64,000 bases of DNA from Oscillospiraceae bacterium (GCA_902762875.1 CACWPS010000001.1:186001-250000); one strand, 5' to 3'; positions 1 to 6,964 are shown, counted from the first letter of the stretch. Numbers and translations: made by a program. Notes: generated from the letters alone by a model not told the origin.

Positions 1-496
1 TCACTTCAATGATTGCTTTACTGTATTGATACATGTTATCCATAGACTCAGAAAAAACTACGGAAGAAAATAGATATTCCGTTGTATTTCCTGGGGTCAA
101 CATCGTGTAATAGTAATAGTATCCGTCTCTTTCAATCCAATACTGATCATTGATATCTAATTTGATAAGAGACAGATCGGCTTCGCCATCAACGCCTGCG
201 GCAAGCTGAATTGCTTTATCGACAGAGATACGAACCCAAGCAGGCTGGTGTCCGGTGTTTTTGACTTCGACAATCTTAGATACCGCCATGCCTGGCTGTA
301 CGTCGATGACATCTTCAAAGGGAACCGGATCTCCACCAGTATCGGGTATAGCCCATTCCTGTAATTCGATTTTAACGTCTCCGGCAGTTATTACATTTGT
401 TGCCGTATCCTCATAGGAGAAATATGCCGTTGTACCGTATGCCACAATAGATAGACATACGGCTATAAACGCACAGACAAACACTTTTTTCTTCAT
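1..496 (-). CDS. TasA/camelysin-like secreted protein, partial (3' end outside window)
   Basis: The reading frame starts at ATG 496 with an AAAGGAA ribosome site and runs off the window edge without a stop, so about 165 residues are visible. The N-terminus is a short positive stretch (MKKK), a hydrophobic segment, then TTAYFSYEDTATNVITAGDV, the pattern of signal peptides cut by SipW-type signal peptidases. The body has the family phrase VVEVKNTG-like (KIVEVKNTGHQPAWVRI). It is the fifth such precursor in this locus and probably a secreted fibre or matrix subunit. Family assignment is by motif; function is inferred. A promoter candidate (681-710) and a long stem-loop (555-610) lie upstream, so it may be controlled separately from the other four. 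Confidence 0.75.
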   Translation of the reverse strand, partial: MKKKVFVCAFIAVCLSIVAYGTTAYFSYEDTATNVITAGDVKIELQEWAIPDTGGDPVPFEDVIDVQPGMAVSKIVEVKNTGHQPAWVRISVDKAIQLAAGVDGEADLSLIKLDINDQYWIERDGYYYYYTMLTPGNTTEYLFSSVVFSESMDNMYQYSKAIIEV

Positions 497-554
497 GGTT
501 CATTTCCTTTCGCACTTAGGTCTGTGATTATATTTATATTTGCTCTGGTAATAT

Positions 555-610
555 GCAGGGCATGTATGAGTACCCCAAAATAAACCTTGAGATATTCATA
601 CATACCCTGC
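555..610. repeat. Long stem-loop upstream of the partial TasA-like gene
   Basis: Arms at 555-569 and 596-610 are complementary at 14 of 15 positions around a 26-base loop. No run of T follows on the minus strand, so it is not a standard terminator. It lies in the 5' leader of the partial TasA-like gene and could be an mRNA stabiliser, a processing site or a regulator site. Structure is read from sequence; role is unknown. Confidence 0.6.
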
Positions 611-680
611 CCCCCGAAGGAAGCAGAGTACGCGAGGTATGAAGACAAAACAGAACTAATCGCAGCAGGTTCTGCCAAGC

Positions 681-710
681 CTTATAAGTGGTTTAATCAA
701 TATTTGACAA
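681..710 (-). promoter_or_regulatory. Sigma-A promoter candidate for the partial TasA-like gene
   Basis: Reading the minus strand, TTGTCA (710-705) is followed after 18 bases by TATAAG (686-681). It lies at the 3' end of the 73-codon membrane gene and about 185 bases before the ATG at 496. The match is moderate. Confidence 0.4.
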
Positions 711-918
711 ACGGGATAAGAGAAAGCCATAATTGCCGTCTACGACGGATCCAATATCGTCTTTCTTCACCCGAAGTTCGCCCAATCTCACTGTTGAGAT
801 ACTTCAGTTCTTGGGAAAATTCGTTGATGAACTGTGCAAATCCAAACAAGAGAAGTATAAGAAATCCAAAAGCAATCAATCCTACAAGGAGATAGAGTGC
901 AGAGTCATTTTCATTCAT
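697..918 (-). CDS. Small membrane protein of unknown function (73 aa)
   Basis: A 73-residue protein with one hydrophobic segment at about residues 9-31, followed by a charged region with an arginine cluster (RRYWIRRRRQLW). Its ATG overlaps the stop of the preceding DUF3789-like gene by a few bases and AAGGTAGG lies about 11 bases upstream, which indicates translational coupling. I do not recognise a family. It sits with the DUF3789-like gene between TasA-like precursors, so it could be a mobile-element cargo gene or an accessory of the secretion locus. The single-span topology is seen; any function would be a guess. Confidence 0.5.
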   Translation of the reverse strand: MNENDSALYLLVGLIAFGFLILLLFGFAQFINEFSQELKYLNSEIGRTSGEERRYWIRRRRQLWLSLIPFVKY

Positions 919-1084
919 CGAATGTGCAACCTACCTTCGTATCAGATTGTTCTTTATTTGTTTCTTTTTTATTTTTTGAACAAGAGAACTCATCGCGATC
1001 ATCCATCTTTGCGACACCCAAAATGGCAAAGACGAGAAATGCAATTGTTCCTCCAACGAAAACTCCAACTATAAAACCTAACAT
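911..1084 (-). CDS. DUF3789-like small membrane protein (57 aa)
   Basis: The protein begins MLGFIVGVFVGGTIAFLVFA, which strongly resembles DUF3789 proteins that are common on conjugative elements and prophages of Firmicutes. The start was set at ATG 1084 because GGTGAG lies nine bases upstream; a GTG 33 bases earlier is in frame but has no better site. One transmembrane segment covers about residues 2-24; the tail is polar and charged. The gene is coupled to the next small membrane gene. Its presence hints that the TasA/SipW locus travelled with a mobile element. Function is unknown. Confidence 0.65.
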   Translation of the reverse strand: MLGFIVGVFVGGTIAFLVFAILGVAKMDDRDEFSCSKNKKETNKEQSDTKVGCTFDE

Positions 1085-1140
1085 TGACCTCAACTCACCT
1101 ATAAAACTCGGCATCACCTTATGCCATTAATCCACTGTTT

Positions 1141-1896
1141 TTACTTATTCCAAGGAGCTACGTAGTCCTTGGAGCCGGGGGTACCAAATGCGGTGTTAAG
1201 CGCATCGTATGCATTTTCGAAAGTAGCGGTTTGAGCAGCTTCAGCAAACACCTTAATGGTTACATTGCCGTTCTCATCAGCAAACTGCGAAGGATAAACG
1301 GTGTTGCCCTTGTTGTCGGTGTAGTAGAAGCAATCTTGAGCTTCATCCCACTCGCAATCTACATTTTTATCAACATAGACTTTGTCGAGTGCCTGAGTAG
1401 CGGTCTGTTCGCCGGCTTTCAGCGCTGTACGATAAGTAACTACATAAACGCCGTAGTCGATACCGTCGATAGTAGCAGGATAGTAATTCCAGTTGCCTAT
1501 GCCATTGCCACGATAACCAGTATCTTCGGTCATTTCAGGCAACCAGCTCCACTGTCCTGCTTCAACAGACTCATTGGTGAAATTGAAGTGCAGGAAGTTG
1601 TTGTAAGCCGCAAAGGAAGGATCACCATCATCCAGAGCTTCCGGGATAGCAATGTGTACTCTGACATAAGCATCGGATGTTCCGGTGTTTTCAACAAAAA
1701 CATCCTTGTTAAGGTCGAGGCTAGGAATCAGTTCTATGTTCTCATCGCGAACCTCATTAATTTGAATTTTAATGCCTTTCATGGTAAACACATTGTCAGC
1801 GGAATCTTCAGCGGTGAAATAAGCCAAAGATGCACCGGCAATTGCCATGACTGCCAGGCAAGCAACAAGGCAAATCGCAACGATTTTCTTTTTCAT
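1141..1896 (-). CDS. SipW-dependent TasA/camelysin-like secreted protein (251 aa)
   Basis: The N-terminus is MKKK plus a hydrophobic core ending ASLAYFTAEDSADNVFTM, the pattern recognised by SipW-type peptidases (cleavage expected near the ALA/SLA-Y junction). The mature part contains ENTGTSDAYVRVHIAIP, shared with the gene at 1921-2658, so these two form one sub-family. Known relatives are the amyloid fibre protein TasA of Bacillus and camelysin (M73). No cell-wall anchor or further membrane segment is seen. It lies fourth of the complete precursors' run after sipW with a 24-base gap, in an apparent operon. Fibre formation is inferred from family, not shown. Confidence 0.85.
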   Translation of the reverse strand: MKKKIVAICLVACLAVMAIAGASLAYFTAEDSADNVFTMKGIKIQINEVRDENIELIPSLDLNKDVFVENTGTSDAYVRVHIAIPEALDDGDPSFAAYNNFLHFNFTNESVEAGQWSWLPEMTEDTGYRGNGIGNWNYYPATIDGIDYGVYVVTYRTALKAGEQTATQALDKVYVDKNVDCEWDEAQDCFYYTDNKGNTVYPSQFADENGNVTIKVFAEAAQTATFENAYDALNTAFGTPGSKDYVAPWNK

Positions 1897-1920
1897 TGTG
1901 CTTTATTCCTTTCTGGTGAA

Positions 1921-2658
1921 TTATTCAGCCCAAGGGTTGTAGGTTCCAGGAGCGCCGAAGGAAGCATCCAGTGCGGTGTAAGCATCAGCAAAACCTGCAG
2001 CCTGAGTGCCTTCAGCAACAACCTTGATCTCCCAATTTTTGCCCAGAACTTTATTGATCTCAGTGATCTTTTCGTTGGTTACCTTAGGATCAAGGTAAAC
2101 CTGATGTATTGCATTGTCAGCAACCTCATCCTTTTTAAGTGCAGTTTCATAGGTAACTACATATACGTTGTAGGTGACATTACCAATTACCTGCTGATAG
2201 CAGTTCCAAGTGCTGCCATTGCCGGGATAGTTAGCACCGTCTTTGTCAGCATTCCAGTTCCACTTGCCGTCTGCAAAAGACTCAGTGGACATATTGAAAT
2301 GCAGGGTGTTGTTATAAGCAGCATACTGAGGCTCATCCTTAGAACCGCTATCGAGCATAGCAGGGATAGCAATATGTACGCGAACATATGCATCTTCGGA
2401 ACCATCATTTACAACGTCGATTTCCTTGGTGATAGCGTTGTTATAAGTGGTCTTACCGGTAGTTTCGTCTTTTACAGGAACAGCCGGAATAAGTTTAGAA
2501 TTGGGCTTGTAATTCTCATCAAGAGAAATAGCTACATTGCCCACAGTGAATACGTTGTCTGCCTCGTCGGTATCGGTAAGATACGCAAGAGAAGCGCCGG
2601 TAATTGCCATAACAGCGATTACCGCAACGAGACAGATAGATAAAATCTTCTTTTTCAT
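1921..2658 (-). CDS. SipW-dependent TasA/camelysin-like secreted protein (245 aa)
   Basis: The precursor has a SipW-type signal (MKKKILSICLVAVIAVMAI, then GASLAYLTDTDEADNVFT) and the shared phrase SEDAYVRVHIAIP in the mature part. It is the nearest paralogue of the 1141-1896 product: the two share signal peptide, the position of AAYNNTLHFN/AAYNNFLHFN and a C-terminal DAYTALDASFGAPG-type segment, so they look like a tandem duplication. The mature protein is rich in small, polar and aromatic residues without cysteines. It probably forms part of a surface fibre or matrix. Neighbouring gaps of 24 and 33 bases, each with an AAAGG-type ribosome site, support co-transcription. Confidence 0.85.
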   Translation of the reverse strand: MKKKILSICLVAVIAVMAITGASLAYLTDTDEADNVFTVGNVAISLDENYKPNSKLIPAVPVKDETTGKTTYNNAITKEIDVVNDGSEDAYVRVHIAIPAMLDSGSKDEPQYAAYNNTLHFNMSTESFADGKWNWNADKDGANYPGNGSTWNCYQQVIGNVTYNVYVVTYETALKKDEVADNAIHQVYLDPKVTNEKITEINKVLGKNWEIKVVAEGTQAAGFADAYTALDASFGAPGTYNPWAE

Positions 2659-2691
2659 TGTGATCTATTCCTTTCTAAATCATCAAAATTT

Positions 2692-3321
2692 TTAGTTATT
2701 GCCCATAGCAATATCCCATGCCTGAGCTGCAGTAGTGATGTTTGTATCACGTTGTACTGCGTAAGCGGTAAATGTAAGTGTAGGATAGTTACTTGTGTCA
2801 TTTGCATCAAGAGCATTAAGGTTATCCTTTGTAACGGTTCCACGAACAGAAACCTCGTTATCTGCAAGAACCTCAAACGCCTGTTGTTCATTAGACGCAT
2901 CTACTTCACGCCAGTAAATGAGATCAGTAATCGCATTGCCTTCAGCATCTACTGTCAACTGTGTCCAACCACTTGCAACACCATAGGTCATAAAATTGTC
3001 AAAGTTATCGGACTCTACGATCTTTACAAACAACCAGCTTGCTTCACTGTCCGCCTTAACAGTAACAGTAGGATCCTTCTCGATCTTGTTTCCAGGGATC
3101 ATCTTGAAACCGGTTTGCTCTTTGCCGGTGAATACATTGGTGCTAAGAGTAAGACCATCTTTGTTCAGTTCATGCTCCCATAAGCTTATGTTAATGTCTC
3201 CATAGGTAAAGGTATTCTTGACCTCGGTTGTAGAGTCAACCAACCAAGCAAGCGTACCCCCCATAGCACAACAGAGTACAAGTACAAGTGCAACAACTGC
3301 AACAATCGCTTTCTTTTTCAT
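2692..3321 (-). CDS. SipW-dependent TasA-like secreted protein (209 aa)
   Basis: The signal region reads MKKKAIVAVVALVLVLCCAM then GGTLAWLVDSTTEVKNTFTY. The start of the mature part (NTFTYGDINISL) and the segment KDPTVTVKADSEASWLFVKI resemble the product at 3384-4019 (KDPTIHV..DSENCWLFVTV), so these two make a second sub-family distinct from 1141/1921. This arrangement of two pairs suggests two rounds of duplication or heteromeric fibres made from major and minor subunits. It has a good AGGAGG site. Known function is limited to the family; the exact role here is inferred. Confidence 0.85.
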   Translation of the reverse strand: MKKKAIVAVVALVLVLCCAMGGTLAWLVDSTTEVKNTFTYGDINISLWEHELNKDGLTLSTNVFTGKEQTGFKMIPGNKIEKDPTVTVKADSEASWLFVKIVESDNFDNFMTYGVASGWTQLTVDAEGNAITDLIYWREVDASNEQQAFEVLADNEVSVRGTVTKDNLNALDANDTSNYPTLTFTAYAVQRDTNITTAAQAWDIAMGNN

Positions 3322-3383
3322 AGCCAGTGCCTCCTTTCTTCAAGAGTTTTTTGATAAATAAAGGCTATTGCCATTATTTCAAA

Positions 3384-4019
3384 TTAGTTTGCCTTTGCTT
3401 CTGCGCCAGCATCAGTCCAAGCTGCGGCAGGGGTATCGAAGCCATCTGCCTGGATTGCATAAGCGGTAACAACGATTTCAGCCTTTTCATACTTAGAAAC
3501 ATCGGTTGTTCCAGCAATCTTAAAGGTATCGAACACAACAACGTTTGCACCTGCAGCCTGCTTAGTAGCATACGCATAAACATCAGTGCCGTCCACTGTA
3601 GCACCAGTGACTTTTTCCCAACCGCGAGCTGCCATCTGTTTTGCGATTGTGTTTCCAGAAGCATCTTCAGCATTTAAAAGACCGTTCTTCACTGTTACAA
3701 ACAGCCAGCAGTTCTCACTGTCATTCGCCACATGAATGGTAGGATCCTTTGTGTACTCATGACCGGGGATGAGTTTATATACGTTTGCTGTTTGGCGGGG
3801 AGCATCTTCCAAATACACTCTATTCCCGTCCTTATCAACAGGGTTACCGTATGCATCAACCCTAGCCTCATCGAGCGTTATGGTTACTTTTCCGACGGTA
3901 AATGTGTTTGTGACCACGTCTGTTTTGGAAGTGAGATACGCCATCGTTACAAATACTGTACTAACGACGAGTAACACCGCACACAGAGCCAAGGCCAGTG
4001 CTTTCGTTTTTGTTTTCAT
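3384..4019 (-). CDS. SipW-dependent TasA-like secreted protein (211 aa)
   Basis: First precursor after sipW in the operon. The N-terminus MKTKTKALALALCAVLLVVS leads to FVTMAYLTSKTDVVTNTFTV, a SipW-type signal with A-Y at the expected cleavage point. The mature region includes YKLIPGHEYTKDPTIHVAND and NCWLFVTVKNG, parallel to the 2692-3321 product. An insert with RVDAYGNPVDKDGNRVYLED resembles loops seen in camelysin/CalY-like proteins. The AGGAGG ribosome site lies at 4025-4031. The gap to sipW is 45 bases, in keeping with a single transcript. It is likely a cell-surface or biofilm matrix subunit. Confidence 0.85.
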   Translation of the reverse strand: MKTKTKALALALCAVLLVVSTVFVTMAYLTSKTDVVTNTFTVGKVTITLDEARVDAYGNPVDKDGNRVYLEDAPRQTANVYKLIPGHEYTKDPTIHVANDSENCWLFVTVKNGLLNAEDASGNTIAKQMAARGWEKVTGATVDGTDVYAYATKQAAGANVVVFDTFKIAGTTDVSKYEKAEIVVTAYAIQADGFDTPAAAWTDAGAEAKAN

Positions 4020-4064
4020 AACAAAAACCTCCTTAAAAAATATTTATTTGGGAGCCTTTCGGCG

Positions 4065-4640
4065 TTACCCCTGATTAATGTCCCCGTTACTATCGGGGAG
4101 TTTCTTGGTTTCCTTCTTTTCTGATTTAAGCAGATCCGGAAGAAACACAAGGATTAAAAGAATTGCACCCGCAGCTATTGCAATGTACATGCCGGGCGGA
4201 TGTTGAATGTAATAGGCAATGTAGCCTAACACCGGAATTTTGAATACAGGCTTTCCTATCAGGTTATTAAAATGAACCGGAGGATCTTCCATATAAACCT
4301 TTTCACCGGTTTCCTCATTGATCTGATAGTTGGCATCGCCTTGAGTGTAAAACAGCTGCGCTTCTTTATCGATGGCGATAACACGATGAGTCGCTGGAGT
4401 TTCGTTGGAAAGCACAAATGTGATAACATCCCCAACTTCTACTTCGCTCGGCTTTACCTCTTTCACATAGATTAAGGCACCTACAGGATACTCAGGCTCC
4501 ATTGAGCCGGAAATAACCGAATACACCTGTATGCCGAATAGTCGAACACCAATCAAAAGAACAGCGAATATTACAACTACTCCAACTAAAACGGAAGACG
4601 TAACATCCCATATTTTTTTAATAGGAAACTTTTTTTCCAC
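4065..4640 (-). CDS. sipW: SipW-type (ER-like) signal peptidase I
   Basis: A 191-residue membrane peptidase of the S26 family. The first transmembrane segment is at about 16-36. The catalytic serine is Ser46 in SGSMEP; the second motif is ATHRVIAI with His85 where ordinary bacterial LepB enzymes have lysine, which marks the archaeal/eukaryotic/SipW type; GD at 101-102 supplies the conserved aspartate. A second hydrophobic stretch lies at about 150-168. It should cleave the precursors encoded just downstream, which all carry SipW-type signals. The stop of the TetR gene is two bases upstream of this start codon region, so the two are probably co-expressed. Confidence 0.93.
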   Translation of the reverse strand: MEKKFPIKKIWDVTSSVLVGVVVIFAVLLIGVRLFGIQVYSVISGSMEPEYPVGALIYVKEVKPSEVEVGDVITFVLSNETPATHRVIAIDKEAQLFYTQGDANYQINEETGEKVYMEDPPVHFNNLIGKPVFKIPVLGYIAYYIQHPPGMYIAIAAGAILLILVFLPDLLKSEKKETKKLPDSNGDINQG

Positions 4641-4642
4641 TC

Positions 4643-5236
4643 TTACACCTCCTGCTGAGAATTCTTTAAATACGGTTTTATCGAAGAGTAAACAAGTAAA
4701 AACACATGCTCGGTTGTATTATCGCAATCCATCACAGCACCGTTAAACACTTTTGTTGCGAAATTTAACATCGTATTGAGTATGTGATTTAAAAGCATCC
4801 ACACATTAGCTTTTGGGCGAAAGGCAGGTGTCATGATTTCAACAACCTTTTTGTACCTTGCTTGGTGAGCGTCAAAGGAATACTTTTTAAAATAAGGTGA
4901 AAAATAATAACGAATAAAACAGAGGCATTTTTCCTGGTTGCTGAGAATGAATTTCCAACAAGCAAAAAACAAAGCACGACATCTGGTTTCAAAATCCAAT
5001 TCGTTTGCCGACATAATCGGCAGGTGCAATAAGATTTTTGAAATCAATTCGTTGTCAAGCATGGTAAACGCTTCTTTGAATAAATCTTCTTTGTCGTTGA
5101 AAAAACGATAAATGTAAGCTTCGTTCAATTGGGCTGCTTGCGCAATACTTCGTGTTGTCGCTTTGTCAAGACCATCTTTTGCAATAATCCGGACAGTGCT
5201 GTCGAGTAACGCAAGTCGCATCTCATCTTGCGTCAT
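4643..5236 (-). CDS. TetR/AcrR family transcriptional regulator
   Basis: A 197-residue regulator with an N-terminal helix-turn-helix (about residues 8-57: TVRIIAKDGLDKATTRSIAQ followed by AYIYRFFNDKEDLFKEAF), typical of the TetR family, and an all-helical C-terminal ligand or dimerisation domain. It is the first gene of the sipW-tasA operon; the ATG at 5236 has AAAGGAG nine bases before it. Two palindromes at 5273-5318 in its upstream region are good operator candidates, so autoregulation of the whole fibre operon is likely. The ligand is unknown. The C-terminal part is rich in aromatic residues, common in ligand-binding pockets. Confidence 0.85.
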   Translation of the reverse strand: MTQDEMRLALLDSTVRIIAKDGLDKATTRSIAQAAQLNEAYIYRFFNDKEDLFKEAFTMLDNELISKILLHLPIMSANELDFETRCRALFFACWKFILSNQEKCLCFIRYYFSPYFKKYSFDAHQARYKKVVEIMTPAFRPKANVWMLLNHILNTMLNFATKVFNGAVMDCDNTTEHVFLLVYSSIKPYLKNSQQEV

Positions 5237-5272
5237 GGTATCTTTCTCCTTTCATAGCAGAATAATCATTTA

Positions 5273-5318
5273 CTACAACAATGTAGAAAAAATAAGCAAA
5301 CTACACCCTAGGGTGCAG
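5273..5318. promoter_or_regulatory. Two palindromes, probable operators for the TetR regulator
   Basis: CACCCTAGGGTG at 5304-5315 is a perfect 12-bp palindrome, extended by matching CT and AG to 5301-5318. A second dyad, CTACA-4-TGTAG, is at 5273-5286. Both lie within 85 bases upstream of the TetR start. No clear -35/-10 pair could be fixed between them. Confidence 0.5.
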
Positions 5319-5411
5319 CTTGCAGTCCAAGATAAGAATAGCGGAGTGAGTTGCTGTTCTTCTGATCTGCTAAAAAAGGAAACCCTTGAAAGCGCCGTTT
5401 TCCGACTTTCT

Positions 5412-5439
5412 CACCTTCGTAGAGTTCTACACTCCAATA
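5412..5439 (+). repeat. 28-bp recombinase-associated repeat, copy 1
   Basis: Identical over 28 bases to 5513-5540 and in the same orientation, 101 bases apart. Its core AGAGTTCTACACTCCA is also found inverted at 6944-6964 on the other side of the recombinase. The core holds dyads (GTAGA-2-TCTAC and GAGT-5-ACTC) as expected for tyrosine recombinase sites. An AAACCCTTG motif precedes each of the two copies. Confidence 0.75.
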
Positions 5440-5512
5440 TGAGAAACAAATTTTCAAGTTTAGAAGGCTTTTTGAAAAAATGCATTAAAACAGAAAAACC
5501 CTTGTTTTATGC

Positions 5513-5540
5513 CACCTTCGTAGAGTTCTACACTCCAATA
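5513..5540 (+). repeat. 28-bp recombinase-associated repeat, copy 2
   Basis: Second exact copy of the 28-bp repeat. On the minus strand it lies in the loop of an AAACCCTTG/CAAGGGTTT stem (5495-5572) followed by a T run, so it may also sit inside a weak terminator downstream of the recombinase gene. Confidence 0.75.
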
Positions 5541-5584
5541 ACTGAGCGTAAAAAATAGCATATCCAAGGGTTTCTATATGAAAT

Positions 5585-5605
5585 TGACGGAAGTATTTGA
5601 CGGCG
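5585..5605 (+). repeat. TGACGG pair flanking recombinase, left copy
   Basis: TGACGGAAGT then TTTGACGGCG directly abuts the recombinase stop codon. A closely similar sequence in the same orientation is at 6786-6805, just upstream of the recombinase start. Each holds two TGACGG hexamers about 15 bases apart. These could be arm-type binding sites for the N-terminal domain of the recombinase. Confidence 0.5.
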
Positions 5606-6727
5606 TTAGAGTCCTTCAACAACTGGTAGTTTGTTCATATTATCTCTCTTCAATTCTAACGAAGAATGAACATACCGTTCCAATGTAATTTTCGGACTGG
5701 AGTGGCCGAGTATCTCACTTAATGACTTTATTTCAAATCCAACTTCAACACAACGTGTTGCGAAGGTATGACGGAGTGTGTGGAAATGTACGCCCGATAA
5801 ATTACATTCCTTAACATACTTATCCATCTTATATTGAAGCGTTCTCGGTTCAATAAATCGATTGCTTTTGCCGGTAAGGACATACGCTGAGGGAACAGCA
5901 GTATATTTTCGGCATAGATTTGTAATATGATCGGTAAGCGGGATTATTCTTGCCGATGTATCGCTTTTGGGCGAGCTGATCACAATTTTGGTTTTTCCTG
6001 AATCTAAGCTTTCATAATCATGTAAGCGTTGCATTGTTGATTTAATTTTGATGATCTGCTCCTCTAAGGATATCGATTCCCATTTTAATGCACAGATCTC
6101 TCCTATGCGCATTCCGGTCAACAAAGCTAACAGAGTGCCAAACTTACATTCGTCCATATCTTTATACAAGTATTGGACAAATTGAATTTGTTCATCCTTA
6201 GTGAGCACCCGCATTTCCTTTTTAGGATCCTTGGGATAGAATATCTCAACATGAGGAAATACACCTGTATATTGCCGTGCTGAATACTTGAGTATCGAAT
6301 TTAAGACAACCAAAATATCCTTTGTTGTTTTAGGTGCCAATTCATCTTCAAATAATAGTTCTTGTGTGAATTGCTCGATTAATGCCGTTGATAATGCCTG
6401 GATAAAGCATCCGCCCAATTTGGCTTTGATATGCTTTTCCACTATAGTGTTATACTTCACATAGGTAGCTTCTTTTACTTTAATCTTATTTAGTCGTAGC
6501 CATTCATCACAATAATAAGTGAATCGCCTTCGCCGACTATTGTCTGGTGCTGGCACATTGGTCAGTAGAGCTGCCTTTGCTCTTTCAACTTTCTCCTTGG
6601 CTTCTCGATATGTTTTGCCATAACAGTACCCGTAACGTGCAGAACCATCGGGATCGTACCCTTTGATATATCGGGCCTCCCATCGTTTATCCTTCCTTTT
6701 GTAAATGTTTTCGCCTTTTTTTGACAT
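5606..6727 (-). CDS. Tyrosine-type site-specific recombinase/integrase
   Basis: A 373-residue enzyme when started at ATG 6727, which has AGGAGG nine bases upstream; an in-frame ATG at 6814 has no ribosome site. The N-terminus (KKGENIYKRKDKRWEARY) is an AP2-like arm-binding domain, followed by a core-binding SAM-like domain (about 68-165) and a catalytic domain with Arg207 (TGMRIGE), Lys254, His316-Arg319 (HTLRH), His342 (GHSS) and nucleophile Tyr352 (ERYVH). All catalytic residues are present, so it should be active. It lies between inverted repeat copies and upstream of the TetR-sipW-tasA operon in the same direction. It may be a DNA inversion enzyme or the integrase of a decayed element. 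Confidence 0.93.
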   Translation of the reverse strand: MSKKGENIYKRKDKRWEARYIKGYDPDGSARYGYCYGKTYREAKEKVERAKAALLTNVPAPDNSRRRRFTYYCDEWLRLNKIKVKEATYVKYNTIVEKHIKAKLGGCFIQALSTALIEQFTQELLFEDELAPKTTKDILVVLNSILKYSARQYTGVFPHVEIFYPKDPKKEMRVLTKDEQIQFVQYLYKDMDECKFGTLLALLTGMRIGEICALKWESISLEEQIIKIKSTMQRLHDYESLDSGKTKIVISSPKSDTSARIIPLTDHITNLCRKYTAVPSAYVLTGKSNRFIEPRTLQYKMDKYVKECNLSGVHFHTLRHTFATRCVEVGFEIKSLSEILGHSSPKITLERYVHSSLELKRDNMNKLPVVEGL

Positions 6728-6785
6728 GACAAATAACCTCCTATTTAATATTTGGGCCGATAATAACGCGCGGGCTCTTTTGAAC

Positions 6786-6805
6786 TGACGGAGGTTCTGA
6801 CGGCG
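6786..6805 (+). repeat. TGACGG pair flanking recombinase, right copy
   Basis: TGACGGAGGTTCTGACGGCG matches the sequence at 5585-5605 with one base deletion and two changes. It lies about 60 bases upstream of the recombinase ATG. Confidence 0.5.
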
Positions 6806-6843
6806 ATTTGCCATAAAAAAACACCAAAATTGCCGCAGCTTTA

Positions 6844-6897
6844 GCCTCTAATCATATTCAAATGGAAAAACTTTTTGAATTTTCCTTGTTTAGAGGC
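6844..6897. repeat. Nested inverted repeat overlapping the recombinase promoter
   Basis: Outer arms GCCTCTAA (6844-6851) and TTAGAGGC (6890-6897) enclose inner arms ATTCAAA and TTTGAAT. The recombinase promoter candidate (6851-6879) lies inside. It may be an autoregulatory site or a transcript hairpin. Confidence 0.55.
6851..6879 (-). promoter_or_regulatory. Promoter candidate for the recombinase gene
   Basis: On the minus strand TTCAAA (6879-6874) and TATGAT (6856-6851) are separated by 17 bases. It lies about 125 bases upstream of the recombinase ATG and inside the segment bounded by inverted repeats, pointing toward the recombinase and the TetR-sipW-tasA operon. Confidence 0.45.
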
Positions 6898-6943
6898 CAA
6901 AACCACTTGCAATTTCAATGGTTTTATGCTAAAATCTTTCCCG

Positions 6944-6964
6944 TGGAGTGTAGAACTCTGCGAA
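6944..6964 (-). repeat. Inverted third copy of the recombinase-associated repeat
   Basis: Matches the core of the 28-bp repeats at 20 of 21 positions but in the opposite orientation. Recombination with copy 1 or 2 would invert the recombinase gene and its promoter. It touches the T run of the terminator at 6963-6997. Confidence 0.7.

Noticed and set aside
697..1074. Plus-strand ORFs at 733-1130 in the DUF3789 region
   Set aside because: The minus-strand reading gives a recognisable DUF3789-like membrane protein with coupled start and ribosome site; the plus-strand frames give none.
1231..2643. 470-codon plus-strand open frame across two TasA-like genes
   Set aside because: It is a shadow frame: the minus-strand genes have signal peptides, conserved family motifs and ribosome sites, while this frame has none of these.
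5412..5540. CRISPR-like repeat pair
   Set aside because: Only two copies in the same orientation, 101 bases apart, with a third inverted copy across the recombinase and no cas genes; recombinase sites explain them better.
5163..5558. Plus-strand ORF covering the repeat region
   Set aside because: It starts inside the TetR gene and consists of non-coding repeats; no ribosome site or family motif.
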